Assembly (NCBI RefSeq): GCF_025465545.1
Contig: NZ_JAODMK010000016.1
Span: 1-64,000 of the forward strand
DNA length: 64,000 bases
Direction of reading: 5' to 3'
Origin: Naasia sp.
GTDB taxonomy: Bacteria; Actinomycetota; Actinomycetes; Actinomycetales; Microbacteriaceae
The notes beneath the pieces are model-generated. The model was not told where the DNA came from, made no database searches, and worked only from the letters and a program-made list of their open reading frames with translations. Made by a program: the position numbers and the translations under genes. This document shows, piece by piece, positions 17,890 through 26,540 of the stretch (positions within the stretch are counted from its first letter, which is position 1; each line of letters starts with the position of its first letter).

Positions 17890-18675
17890 TCAGGGATAGT
17901 CGGGCGCGTGGGCGAGCCCGAAGAACTCCTCGAGGGTCGTGACTCCGGTCGCGTGGAGCTCCGCCGTCAGGTCCTCGCCGACGTACCGGTAGTGCCACGG
18001 CTCGAAGGCGAAGCCCGTCACCGCCACCTTGTCCGCCGGGTAGCGCAGCAGGAAGCCGAAGCGCCAGGCGTTCTCGGCCAGCCACTGTCCCTCGTCGGTG
18101 GCGGCGAAGCAGACGTCCAGCGAGCAGTCGCCGGATGCCGCACCGATATCCACCGCGAGCCCGGTCTGGTGCTCGCTGTTGCCGGGCCGCGCGGTGTTCG
18201 CGTCGGCATGCTCCTGACCGAAGTCGGACACATCGCCGTTGTAGACGCCCACCTGGGTGTCATAGGAGCGGTAGGCGCTGTTGGAGGCGAGCTCCAGTCC
18301 GGCCTCCTCGCGGGCCGCATCGAACATGCGGACGACGGCATCCGCCGCCTCTCGGCGCAGCAGCGGGTCCCAGGTATGGGCCACCGGCACATCCACCAGG
18401 TCGGCGGGCGAGTAGTCCTGGGGATCGAGCGGGCGCTGCTTGTCGACGACGACCCAGATGCTGTCCGGATCGTCGATCGACCGCGCCCCCATGTCGAAGG
18501 CGGGAGTCGGCGAGGGTGTCGGGACGAGCGGCGGGGCCGGGGCCGGAACCACGACCGGATTCGCCGCCGAAGCCGAGTCGGCCGTGGGTGGAGGAGCGGC
18601 AGGGGGTGCGCTGCAGCCCGCCAGCGCGCCCAGCGCCATGGCAAGGGCCAGGAACGGTGCGATGCGGCGGATCAC
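17890..18675 (-). CDS. D-alanyl-D-alanine carboxypeptidase, VanY family (lipoprotein)
   Basis: About 261 aa. A lipobox (ALAGCS) and a Pro/Ala linker precede a peptidase M15B domain with the zinc ligands in 'SEHQTGLAVDIG' (His, Asp) and 'FEPWHYRYVG' (catalytic Glu and His). It should trim terminal D-Ala from peptidoglycan stem peptides outside the membrane. The start is set at GTG 18675 because TAGTCT (18682-18687) lies exactly 6 nt upstream; a GTG two codons earlier is the alternative. With no vanHAX nearby, this is housekeeping wall turnover, not glycopeptide resistance. Confidence 0.92.
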   Translation of the reverse strand: MIRRIAPFLALAMALGALAGCSAPPAAPPPTADSASAANPVVVPAPAPPLVPTPSPTPAFDMGARSIDDPDSIWVVVDKQRPLDPQDYSPADLVDVPVAHTWDPLLRREAADAVVRMFDAAREEAGLELASNSAYRSYDTQVGVYNGDVSDFGQEHADANTARPGNSEHQTGLAVDIGAASGDCSLDVCFAATDEGQWLAENAWRFGFLLRYPADKVAVTGFAFEPWHYRYVGEDLTAELHATGVTTLEEFFGLAHAPDYP

Positions 18676-18768
18676 GCGCACAGACTACGTCGCCGTTCGG
18701 CGGGCAGTCGGAAGCACCGCGGACGGCGCGCCCCGACACCTAGACTGCGAACCGGAGCGGAGGCAACG

Positions 18769-19791
18769 ATGACGCACGAGTTCGCTCCCGCCGCGCCGAC
18801 CCTCGAGCAGGTGGCGGCCCTCGCCGGCGTCTCGCGCTCCACCGTGAGCCGCGTGGTGAACAACTCTCCCCACGTGACGAACGAAGCCGCGAGCGCGGTG
18901 CTCGAGGCGATCGAGACTCTCGGCTACGTGCCGAACCGGGCCGCACGCTCTCTCGCGAGCCGCAAGACGCAGGTGATCGCCCTGGTCGTGCCCGAGAGCA
19001 CCGCCCGGGTGTTCGCCGACCCGTTCTTCGCCTCGGTGGTCCAGGGCGTCGCCCTGCACCTGGCGCAGACGGAGTACACGCTCAACATGGTCATCGCATC
19101 CGAGACGAACCCGGACAAGACGCGGCGCTACCTGATGGGCGGCAACGTCGACGGTGCCCTGGTGGTCTCGCACCACCGCGGGGACCACTCCTATGCGCGT
19201 CTCAGTCAGACGCTGCCCACCGTGTTCGGCGGCCGGCCGATGAGCGCGGAGGAGCGCGACAGCTACTTCGTGGACACGGACAATGTGGCCGGCGCCGTGG
19301 AGGCGACTCGGCACCTGCTCGACCTCGGCTGTCGGTCACTGGCGACGATCGCCGGCCCGCAGGACATGCCGGCAGGCTTCGACCGACTCCTCGGCTGGCG
19401 CACCACGCTGATCGGCGCGGGACTCGACTCGTCGCTGGTGGAGGAGGGCGACTTCACCCCGGGCCAGGGTGCGGAGGCGATGCGCCGGCTCCTCGACCGC
19501 GGTGTCCCCTTCGACGGCCTGTTCGTGGCCAACGACCAGATGGCGGTCGGAGCCCTGTCGGTGCTCCGGGACTGCGGTATCGCGGTCCCGGACTCGCTCG
19601 CGGTGGTGGGCTTCGACGGCGACTACTTCGGTCAGTCCAGCGATCCGCCGCTCTCCACGGTCGCCCAGCCGTCCACGGCGATGGGCGCGAAGATGGCCGA
19701 GGTGCTCGTGGACCTGCTCGAGGGCCGGCCGGTCGAGCGGGTCACGATCATGCCCACCGAGCTGATTGTCAGGGGATCCACCCGTCGTTAG
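18769..19791 (+). CDS. LacI-family transcriptional regulator
   Basis: 340 aa. The N-terminal HTH and hinge 'TLEQVAALAGVSRSTVSRVVNNSPHV...ALGYVPNRAARSL' type is followed by a sugar-binding periplasmic-type domain. ATG 18769 has GGAGCGGAGG upstream, and a -10 TAGACT at 18741-18746 gives a leader of about 20 nt. It is divergent from vanY-like and followed by a GNAT gene; no sugar transport or catabolic gene is adjacent, so the target regulon is probably elsewhere. Confidence 0.94.
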   Translation: MTHEFAPAAPTLEQVAALAGVSRSTVSRVVNNSPHVTNEAASAVLEAIETLGYVPNRAARSLASRKTQVIALVVPESTARVFADPFFASVVQGVALHLAQTEYTLNMVIASETNPDKTRRYLMGGNVDGALVVSHHRGDHSYARLSQTLPTVFGGRPMSAEERDSYFVDTDNVAGAVEATRHLLDLGCRSLATIAGPQDMPAGFDRLLGWRTTLIGAGLDSSLVEEGDFTPGQGAEAMRRLLDRGVPFDGLFVANDQMAVGALSVLRDCGIAVPDSLAVVGFDGDYFGQSSDPPLSTVAQPSTAMGAKMAEVLVDLLEGRPVERVTIMPTELIVRGSTRR

Positions 19792-19856
19792 CAATGGGTC
19801 GCCTTCGCGGCGTGCTCCGCCTACCCTCGAAGGACGACGAACGAGGAGGTGCCTCC

Positions 19857-20141
19857 ATGCCGGAGACCCTGCGGCACGAACCGGCGCTCTCGCGCTACCT
19901 GTTGGAGCGCGACGGCGAGGTGATCGGCCTCGCCGACTACCGGGTCAAGGACGACGCGGTGCAGGTGACCCACACCGAGGTGGACCCGTCGCTGCGCGGA
20001 CAGGGTCTCGGCAGCGTCCTCGTCCGCGGGATGCTCGACGATCTCCGGGAGTCGACCGAGGCACGCGTCGTGCCCATCTGCCCGTTCGTGGACGACTGGA
20101 TCGGCCTGCACCCGGACTACCAGGACCTGCTGACGCGCTGA
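19857..20141 (+). CDS. GNAT-like N-acetyltransferase (YidJ/Gcn5-related small type)
   Basis: 94 aa. The whole protein is a minimal GNAT fold: 'YLLERDGEVIGLADYRV', 'THTEVDPSLRGQGLGSVLVRGMLDDLR' (acetyl-CoA pyrophosphate loop), and 'VVPICPFVDDWIGLHPDYQDLL'. This is the small class often labelled N-acetyltransferase YjdJ/Yjdj-like. ATG 19857 follows GAGGAGG. Substrate unknown. Confidence 0.9.
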   Translation: MPETLRHEPALSRYLLERDGEVIGLADYRVKDDAVQVTHTEVDPSLRGQGLGSVLVRGMLDDLRESTEARVVPICPFVDDWIGLHPDYQDLLTR

Positions 20142-20179
20142 GCGCCCGACTGGCTGCGCCCGCCCGCGGCGCGAGCCGG

Positions 20180-21229
20180 TCACGGGACTCGGGCGAGCCA
20201 CTCCTTCGTGGCGAACTTGGTGCTCACGAGCTCCTCGGCTCTGGTGTGCTCCTCGGGACTGAGCTCTCCGGGGGTTGCCCCGTAGAGGCCGGTGAAGGTG
20301 GCCTTCATCCGGTCGATGATCTCGGCGCGCGGCAGACCGGTCTGGCTGCGCAGGGGGTCCACGCGCTTCGCGGCGCTCGTGGTGCCCTTGTCGCTCAGCT
20401 TCTCGCGGCCGATCCGCAGCACCTGGACCATCTTGGCCCCGTCCATGTCGTAGCTCATGGTCACGTGGTGGAGGACCGCGCCGCCGCCGAGCCGCTTCTG
20501 GGCGGCGCCGCCGATCTTGCCCTTGGCCGACGTGATGTCGTTGAGCGGCTGGTAGAACGCATCGATCCCGAGCGACTTGAGGGCCACGATCACCCACTCG
20601 TCGAGGTAGGCGTAGGACTCCGCGAAGGACATTCCGCGCACCAGATCGCCGGGCGCGTAGAGCGAGTAGGTGACAACCGAGCCCGCCTCCATGAACATCG
20701 CGCCGCCGCCGCTGATCCGTCGCACGACCTCCACCCCGTACCGCGCGGCCGCGTCGAGGTCGACCTCGTTGCGCAGGGACTGGAAGCTGCCGATGACCAC
20801 GGCGGAGCGATCCCACTCCCAGATGCGCAGGGTGGGCGGGCGTCGACCGGCGCCGACCTCCTCGGTGAGCACCTCGTCGAGCGCCAGGTGCGTGGCCGGC
20901 GACATCGGTCCCGGGTGCACGATCTTCCAGTCGTAGTCCCGCCAGCTCTTCGCGTTGCCGAGGGAGCGCCGGATCGCGGTCGCGACCGCCTCGGGGGTGA
21001 AGCCGAGGAGCACGGCGTCCAGGGGCAGCGCGGAGCGGATCGCGGCGGCGATGTGCGCGGAGTCGGCGTCGACGGGGAGGCCGTTCACCGCATGGTCGAT
21101 GGCCTCCAGCGCGGAGTCGGGCTCCAGGAAGAAGTCGCCCGCGAGGCGGAAGTTCGCGATGGCGCCGTCGGCCTCGTCGAGGTCCACCACCACCAGCTTG
21201 CCGCCGGGGACCTTGTACTCACCGTGCAT
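20180..21229 (-). CDS. lplA: Lipoate-protein ligase with permuted domain order
   Basis: 349 aa. Residues 1-92 form the small accessory domain (EYKVPGGKLVVVDLD, then GFTPEAVATAIRRSL) normally found at the C terminus of E. coli LplA or as a separate LplB subunit in archaea. The catalytic biotin/lipoate ligase domain follows (about 98-349), with 'RRISGGGAMFMEAG' and the lysine motif 'SAKGKIGGAAQKRLGGGAVLHH'. It attaches lipoate to E2 subunits and GcvH from lipoyl-AMP. No RBS is obvious before ATG 21229. The order of domains is unusual but I have seen it described as typical for some actinobacterial members. Confidence 0.9.
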   Translation of the reverse strand: MHGEYKVPGGKLVVVDLDEADGAIANFRLAGDFFLEPDSALEAIDHAVNGLPVDADSAHIAAAIRSALPLDAVLLGFTPEAVATAIRRSLGNAKSWRDYDWKIVHPGPMSPATHLALDEVLTEEVGAGRRPPTLRIWEWDRSAVVIGSFQSLRNEVDLDAAARYGVEVVRRISGGGAMFMEAGSVVTYSLYAPGDLVRGMSFAESYAYLDEWVIVALKSLGIDAFYQPLNDITSAKGKIGGAAQKRLGGGAVLHHVTMSYDMDGAKMVQVLRIGREKLSDKGTTSAAKRVDPLRSQTGLPRAEIIDRMKATFTGLYGATPGELSPEEHTRAEELVSTKFATKEWLARVP

Positions 21230-21253
21230 GCGAGGAGCCTCTCGACCTTGCGC

Positions 21254-22126
21254 TCAGGACGCGGAGCGCGGCGCACCGACCCGGGCGTCGAGCCAGGCGA
21301 GGAGGTCGGCGACCACCTCGAGTCGGTTGATCTCATTGAACACCTCGTGGCGGGCGTCGTCGTACACGATCGCCTCCACATCGGTCAGGCCGGAGCGGCG
21401 CACGTAGCTCTCCGCCAGGCGCTCTGCGCTGCGGCCGCCGCCGAGCGGGTCGTCGCTGCCGACCAGGATGAGGAGCGGCAGGTCGGTCGGCAGGTTTCGT
21501 GCGGGCCGCCCGAGCAGGCGCAGGGAGTCCGGCACGCCAATGAGCTTCGCCGTGATGGCGGGGAAGTTGAGCGGATCCGCGACGAACGCGGCGGCGACCG
21601 CCTCGTCCCGGCTCAGCCATTCGGCGCCGGTGGTGCCGAGGTGGCGGTGCCTCCTGCTGAGGTCGCCGCCGTTCATGTAGCCGAGCGCGCGGTAGGCGGT
21701 GCCGGTGAGGACGACCGCGTCGTAGTCGCGCGGATGCGTGTTGAGCAGGATCTGGGCGATGAGCGAACCCCAGGAGTGCCCGATCAGCACCAGCGGCACG
21801 CCGGGGTTCCCCGCCCGCAGCATCCCGGAGAGCTGGGAGATGGCGGCGATCGTGGCGCGCAGACCGCCCGGCCCGAGCCGCCCCAGGCGCGTGCGGTCTC
21901 CCCCGTGCTGGGTCATGCCGGTCACGCCGTGCCCGCGATGATCGTCGGCGACCACCGAGTAGCCGGCCGCGTTCAGCTCCTGCGCGAGCGTCCCATACCG
22001 GAGGGCGTGCTCCCCGATGCCGTGCAGCAGCTGGACGACCGCGCGCGGCTCCTCGACGAGCCACTCGTGATAGGTGATGGCGACGCCGTAGTCGTCGGTG
22101 TACTCAGGCACGCTGGATTGTCTCAC
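21254..22126 (-). CDS. Alpha/beta hydrolase, monoacylglycerol-lipase-like
   Basis: 290 aa. 'VVQLLHGIGEHALRYG' (oxyanion region), 'VVADDHRGHGVTG', nucleophile elbow 'LIGHSWGSLIAQ' (Ser), acid 'LILVGSDDPLGGG' and 'DARHEVFNEI' (His) form a complete catalytic triad typical of serine aminopeptidase/monoacylglycerol lipase (Hydrolase_4) proteins. No signal peptide. The start is GTG 22126; a GTG five codons in is possible. It is 24 bp upstream of lplA on the same strand and may be co-transcribed. Confidence 0.9.
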   Translation of the reverse strand: MRQSSVPEYTDDYGVAITYHEWLVEEPRAVVQLLHGIGEHALRYGTLAQELNAAGYSVVADDHRGHGVTGMTQHGGDRTRLGRLGPGGLRATIAAISQLSGMLRAGNPGVPLVLIGHSWGSLIAQILLNTHPRDYDAVVLTGTAYRALGYMNGGDLSRRHRHLGTTGAEWLSRDEAVAAAFVADPLNFPAITAKLIGVPDSLRLLGRPARNLPTDLPLLILVGSDDPLGGGRSAERLAESYVRRSGLTDVEAIVYDDARHEVFNEINRLEVVADLLAWLDARVGAPRSAS

Positions 22127-22178
22127 TCGGCGACGTCCCGTCGCGGTGGAGGCGCCTGTGCCGCAGACGTCGGAGGGG

Positions 22179-23024
22179 TCACGCCTCGCGCGTGATCTCC
22201 ACCTTCACGAAGAGCTTCGACCGGAACGGGCCCGCATACACGCCGCGCAGGGGCGCGACGTCCCGGTAGTCGCGGCCGCGGCCCACCAGCACGTGGCGGT
22301 CGCCGATCGGAATCAGGTTGGTCGGATCCCAGCCGTGCCACTGCCCGCAGAACCACTCCACCCAGGCGTGCGACTCTCCCGTCACCGTCTCGCCGATGGC
22401 CGCGTCGGCCTTGGGGTGCAGGTAGCCGGACACGTAGCGCGCCGGGATGCCGGCCGCGCGGATCGCGCCCAGGGCGATGTGCGTGATGTCCTGGCACACG
22501 CCGCGGCGGTCCGCCCACGCCTCGCGAGCGGTCGAGCCGACGCCGGTGACTCCCTGCATGTACTCGACGCTCTCGCCCACCATCCGGCAGATCGCCGCCG
22601 CCGCCGAGCAGGGGTCGGACGAGTCGGCGGCGATGCTCGTCGCGAGCTGGAGCACGTCGTCGGCGGGATCCGTCAGCGGCGTCTGTCCCGCCTGCTCCAC
22701 GTACTCCACCTCGCGGCGGACAGCGTCGGGAAGCTCCTCCCAGGACAGCCCGACCCCGCCGTGGTGGCGGTCACGCACCTCGACGAGGCTCGTGGCGGTC
22801 AGCGACAGCTCCCGGTGCGGGGTGAGGATCTCGAAGGAGCTCACCCGGGTGCCCCAGTAGTCGACGTAGCCGTGCTGCGACGAGATGGGCGAGATGTCGA
22901 GGTGCGACGACAGCACGAACTGCCCCTCGGCGCTCGAGGGCAGCATCCGCGCCTCGTTGTAGGACGTCGTCACCTCGCCCTCGTAGTGGTAGCCCGTCTC
23001 GTGCCGGACTCGCAGTCGCTTCAT
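22179..23024 (-). CDS. Transglutaminase-like cysteine peptidase of the ATP-grasp/alpha-E operon
   Basis: 281 aa. An N-terminal beta domain (MKRLRVRHETGYHYEGEVTTSYNEARMLP type) leads into a transglutaminase-like fold with Cys177 (RRGVCQDITHI), His219 (GESHAWVEW) and Asp233 (HGWDPTN). ATG 23024 overlaps the stop of the alpha-E gene by one base (TGATG), so they are coupled. Family knowledge: proteins of this type sit with circularly permuted ATP-grasp and alpha-E proteins, and a role in making and cleaving an isopeptide or peptide tag has been predicted from genome context. No substrate is proven. Confidence 0.93.
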   Translation of the reverse strand: MKRLRVRHETGYHYEGEVTTSYNEARMLPSSAEGQFVLSSHLDISPISSQHGYVDYWGTRVSSFEILTPHRELSLTATSLVEVRDRHHGGVGLSWEELPDAVRREVEYVEQAGQTPLTDPADDVLQLATSIAADSSDPCSAAAAICRMVGESVEYMQGVTGVGSTAREAWADRRGVCQDITHIALGAIRAAGIPARYVSGYLHPKADAAIGETVTGESHAWVEWFCGQWHGWDPTNLIPIGDRHVLVGRGRDYRDVAPLRGVYAGPFRSKLFVKVEITREA

Positions 23025-23950
23025 CAGGTCTCCCCCGTCCACGATGGGGCGGCGTTCGTCGGGAAGTAGCGCTGCCGGATCGCCTCGGATGCCACGCTCG
23101 TCACGTCCTGCACCGCGTCCATCTGGCGGGGCAGGTCGTCGAGGATCTCGGTGACCGGGCGGTACTCGAGCTGGCTCCGGATCTGGCCGAGCAGGCGCTG
23201 GGCCTGGTCCGTCACCCCCACGCGGCCGCTGCGCGGCTCCAGCTGGCGCAGGCACTCCTCGGCCCGGCTCACCGAGAAGAGGATCGAGCGCGGGAACAGG
23301 CGGTCGAGAAGCAGGAACTCCGCCGCGTTCCGAGCCGACGGGACGCCGCGATAGGTGCGGAGGTAGGCCTCGTAGGCGCCGCAGGAGCGGAGGATCGTGG
23401 TCCAGCTCGGCCCGCTCGCCTCGGTGAGGGACCGGGTGGCGAGCAGGCGGGCCGTCATGTCCGCGCGCTCGATGCTGCGGCCGAGGGTGAAGAACTGCCA
23501 GGCCTCGTCGCGGCTGGTGGACGACTCGATGATGCCCACGGCGAGCGCGGCACGTTCCCGGATCCAGCCGAAGAACTCGTGCACCTTCTCACTCGACACG
23601 CGCCGGGGCATCCGCGCTCGGGTCGTGTTGAGGCACTCCCACAGCTCGGTGGACACGATCTCGCGCGCCCGGCGGGCGTTCTCCCGCGCCGCCCCGAGGG
23701 AGTAGGCGATCGAGGCGGGGTGCGTGCGGTCCACCGCGAGGATCGCGAGCACATCCTCCCGGGTGAGCGCCCGGTCGTCGTCCACGGAGCTGCCCATCAC
23801 CGAGAGCAGGGCGCGGCAGGCCAGGTTCTCCTCGATCCACGGGTCCTCGAGCAGCAGCTGCAGGTGCACGTCGAGGATGCGGGCGGTCCCGTCGCTCCGC
23901 TCGATGTAGCGCCCGATCCAGAAGAGGCTCTCGGCGATCCGGCTCAGCAC
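23024..23950 (-). CDS. Alpha-E domain protein
   Basis: 308 aa, almost entirely helical. It begins with the family signature 'LSRIAESLFWIGRYIERSDGTARILDV' at GTG 23950, which has GGAGGGGGAG upstream; the frame extends further but inside the previous gene. A second signature is 'FFTLGRSIERADMTARLLATRS'. It overlaps the ATP-grasp gene by 7 bp and the transglutaminase gene by 1 bp. Predicted partner of the ATP-grasp ligase; biochemical role unknown. Confidence 0.94.
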   Translation of the reverse strand: MLSRIAESLFWIGRYIERSDGTARILDVHLQLLLEDPWIEENLACRALLSVMGSSVDDDRALTREDVLAILAVDRTHPASIAYSLGAARENARRAREIVSTELWECLNTTRARMPRRVSSEKVHEFFGWIRERAALAVGIIESSTSRDEAWQFFTLGRSIERADMTARLLATRSLTEASGPSWTTILRSCGAYEAYLRTYRGVPSARNAAEFLLLDRLFPRSILFSVSRAEECLRQLEPRSGRVGVTDQAQRLLGQIRSQLEYRPVTEILDDLPRQMDAVQDVTSVASEAIRQRYFPTNAAPSWTGET

Positions 23951-25683
23951 GGCTCCCCCTCCTGCTCCTGGCCAGGTGCCCGTTCCGGCGCGGAGTGACC
24001 GCAAGGAGGGGCACTTGGCGCCGCAACGGGCACCTGGGCGCGGGACTGCTGCTGCTGCTGGTCCTGCTCGCCGTGGTCGTGAGGCTTGTCCTGCGGGGAG
24101 TGGTCGGGGGCGTGCTCGCGGATCACCGGGATCGAGGTGGTCGGCGAAGCCTGGCCTGCCACGAGGCCCTGGATGCTGCGCCTGCCCCCGCCGTTCGGGA
24201 TCGGGTCACGACCGACCACCCAGGTGTCCTTCGACCCACCGCCCTGGCTGGAGTTGACGACGAGCTGCCCCTCGGGCAGAGCCACCCGGGTGAGACCCCC
24301 CGGCAGAACCCACACGTCTCGGCCGTCGTTCACCGCGAAGGGGCGCAGGTCGGCATGGCGGGGGCGGATCCCGTCCTCCACGAGCGTCGGGATGGTGGAC
24401 AGCTGCACGACCGGCTGAGCGATCCAGCCACGTGGGTCGCGGATCAGGCGGCGACGCAGCTCCTCGAGCTCCGCCGCGGACGCCGCGGGCCCCACGACCA
24501 GTCCCTTGCCACCGGAGCTGTCGACCGGCTTCACGACGAGCTCGTCGAGCCGGTCGAGCACCTCCTCGAGCGCCCCCGGATCCTCCAGCCGCCAGGTGCT
24601 CACGTTGGGGATGATGGCGTCCTCCCCCAGGTAGTAGCGGATGAGGTCGGGGAGATAGGTGTAGACGAGCTTGTCGTCGGCGACGCCGTTGCCGACCGCG
24701 TTGGCGATCGTCACGTTGCCGAGTCGGGCGGCGAGCATGAGGCCGGGTGAGCCCAGCATCGAGTCGGCACGGAACTGCAGCGGATCGAGGAACTCGTCGT
24801 CGACCCTCCGGTAGATCACGTCGACCCGGGTGGGGCCTTCGGTGGTGCGCATCCACACCTTGCCGCCCGAGCAGAAGAGGTCGCGGCCCTCCACGAGCTC
24901 GATGCCCATCAGGCGGGCGAGCAGCGTGTGCTCGAAGTAGGCCGAGTTGTAGACGCCGGGGGTGAGCACCACCACGTTCGGGTCCTCGACGCCTGCCGGC
25001 GCGCTGGCTCGCAGTGCCTGCAGCAGGCGGTTCGGGTAGTCCCCCACCGGGCGCACGCGCATCGACACGAAGAGCTCGGGCAGGGTCTGGGCCATCACCC
25101 GCCGATTGGAGATGACGTAGCTCACCCCGCTCGGCACGCGCACGTTGTCCTCGAGCACGCGCCACGCGCCGGCCTCGTCGCGGATCAGGTCGATGCCCGA
25201 CACGTGGATGCGCACGCCGTTGGCCGACTCGATGCCGGCCGCCTGGCGGTGGTAGTTCGAGGAGGAGGTGATGAGCGATGCGGGGATCACCCCGTCGCGC
25301 ACGGCGCGCTGGGGGCCGTACACGTCGGAGAGGAAGGCCTCGAGTGCGAGGACCCGCTGCTTGACCCCTGCCTCGAGCTGCGTCCATTCGGCCTGGTCGA
25401 TGACGCGGGGCACCGCGTCCAGGGGGAACGGGCGCTCCTCCCCCGCGAAGTCGAAGGTGACGCCCTGCGCGAGGTAGCTGGAGGCGAGGGCCTCGGTGCG
25501 GCCGCGGAGCTCCTCCTGGGTCATCCGGGCGAGCGCCGAGTGGATCTCCCGATACGGGGTGCGCGCCGTTCCCGAGCCGGGTCGCGTCGGAGGCGTCGAG
25601 AACATCTCGTCCCAGGCGGGGCGGGAGGGATCGGGACGCCGGGTGGCGCTCCGGCGCGCGTAGCCCTCGAACAGGTCGCCCAT
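23944..25683 (-). CDS. Circularly permuted type 2 ATP-grasp protein
   Basis: 579 aa. The core (residues about 60-490) has 'VRIHVSGIDLIRDEAGAWRVLEDN', 'VKPVDSSGGKGLVVGP' (ATP-binding lysine and Gly loop) and the terminal 'VVNSSQGGGSKDTWVVG', all hallmarks of the circularly permuted ATP-grasp family predicted to ligate peptides or amino acids. It is first in a three-gene overlapping operon. TAGGCT (25690-25695) lies 6 nt before ATG 25683: leaderless. The last 88 residues are low-complexity, with His/Asp/Gln runs (GEQDQQQQQ) and end in Cys; this tail is outside the fold. Confidence 0.94.
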   Translation of the reverse strand: MGDLFEGYARRSATRRPDPSRPAWDEMFSTPPTRPGSGTARTPYREIHSALARMTQEELRGRTEALASSYLAQGVTFDFAGEERPFPLDAVPRVIDQAEWTQLEAGVKQRVLALEAFLSDVYGPQRAVRDGVIPASLITSSSNYHRQAAGIESANGVRIHVSGIDLIRDEAGAWRVLEDNVRVPSGVSYVISNRRVMAQTLPELFVSMRVRPVGDYPNRLLQALRASAPAGVEDPNVVVLTPGVYNSAYFEHTLLARLMGIELVEGRDLFCSGGKVWMRTTEGPTRVDVIYRRVDDEFLDPLQFRADSMLGSPGLMLAARLGNVTIANAVGNGVADDKLVYTYLPDLIRYYLGEDAIIPNVSTWRLEDPGALEEVLDRLDELVVKPVDSSGGKGLVVGPAASAAELEELRRRLIRDPRGWIAQPVVQLSTIPTLVEDGIRPRHADLRPFAVNDGRDVWVLPGGLTRVALPEGQLVVNSSQGGGSKDTWVVGRDPIPNGGGRRSIQGLVAGQASPTTSIPVIREHAPDHSPQDKPHDHGEQDQQQQQSRAQVPVAAPSAPPCGHSAPERAPGQEQEGEPC

Positions 25684-25788
25684 GCCGGAAGCCTACTCAG
25701 GCGCACGTTGCCGCATTGTTTCGGGCGGGCACGGTTGCAGGCGGTGACCGAGAGAAGCTAGGCGGAGGCCGGAGGGTGCGATATCGTC

Positions 25789-25803
25789 TGTGGTCTGACC
25801 ACA
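25789..25803. promoter_or_regulatory. FadR/LldR-type operator TGTGGTC-t-GACCACA
   Basis: A perfect 7-bp inverted repeat around one base, containing the TGGTC-N-GACCA core known for FadR-subfamily GntR regulators such as LldR and PdhR. It lies 15 bp before the chosen start of the adjacent FadR-type gene, in position for autorepression of the regulator-lldD operon. Confidence 0.85.
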
Positions 25804-25818
25804 TGGATGCGGAGCGAG

Positions 25819-26532
25819 ATGCCGGACAGCGAGCGCCGTGCGTGGGAGCTGGTGCTCGCACGCATCGAGGCCGACCTCGTGTCCGGACGGCTGGTGCCCG
25901 GCGACCACCTTCCCCCCGAGCGCGCCCTCGCGACCGAGCTGGGCGTCGGCCGCTCCTCGGTGCGGGAGGCGGTGCGGGTGCTCGAGGTGCTCGGCCTCGT
26001 CCGCACCCAGACCGGATCCGGGCCAACTGCCGGCGCCGTGGTGGTCTCGCTGCCGAGTGGCGGGATGTCGGTGCTGCTGCGACTGCAGGTGGCGGCGAAG
26101 GGATTCGCGGTGAACGACGTCGTGCGCACCCGCCTCATCCTCGAGCAGTCCGTCGCGACGGAACTCGCCGGCGCCGCGGATCCCCCCTTGGCAACCGCGG
26201 ACGCCCTGCTCGACGGCATGGACGTCGCCGCGGACTCCGCCGAGTTCCTCGCCCTCGACACCCGCTTCCACACCGCGCTCGCCGAGGCGACGGGCAACTC
26301 CGTGGTGGCTGCGGTCATGGCCGGGCTGCGCGACGCGGTCGAGCGCTACGTCGTCGCGGGCAGCGCCACCCTGCCCGACTGGCCGGCGACCTCCTCGCGA
26401 CTGCGCTCCGAGCACCGTGCGCTCGTCGCCGCCATCCGCGTCCACGACCGTGACGCGGCCGCCCGCATCGTGACCGACCACATCACCGGCTACTACGCCG
26501 AGACCCAGCTGTCCGAGATCCCCACCCGCTAG
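25819..26532 (+). CDS. FadR-subfamily GntR regulator, probable lactate-responsive LldR
   Basis: About 237 aa. The winged HTH ([36 protein letters not shown]) is followed by an all-helical FCD ligand domain with metal/ligand residues in '[14 protein letters not shown]' and 'EHRALVAAI'. The frame is open from ATG 25807, but GGAG (25811-25814) better serves ATG 25819; both starts preserve the fold. It is 8 bp upstream of an lldD-like gene, and a perfect FadR-type operator lies just upstream. Lactate as the effector is inferred from the neighbour and the operator type. Confidence 0.9.
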   Translation: MPDSERRAWELVLARIEADLVSGRLVPGDHLPPERALATELGVGRSSVREAVRVLEVLGLVRTQTGSGPTAGAVVVSLPSGGMSVLLRLQVAAKGFAVNDVVRTRLILEQSVATELAGAADPPLATADALLDGMDVAADSAEFLALDTRFHTALAEATGNSVVAAVMAGLRDAVERYVVAGSATLPDWPATSSRLRSEHRALVAAIRVHDRDAAARIVTDHITGYYAETQLSEIPTR

Positions 26533-26540
26533 GAGACCCC

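Noticed and set aside
17890-18675. VanY as glycopeptide resistance
   Set aside because: No vanH/A/X/R/S genes adjacent; housekeeping carboxypeptidase is the simpler reading.
19766-22195. Plus-strand open frame of 809 codons
   Set aside because: Antisense to lplA and the lipase gene, both of which have clear catalytic motifs.
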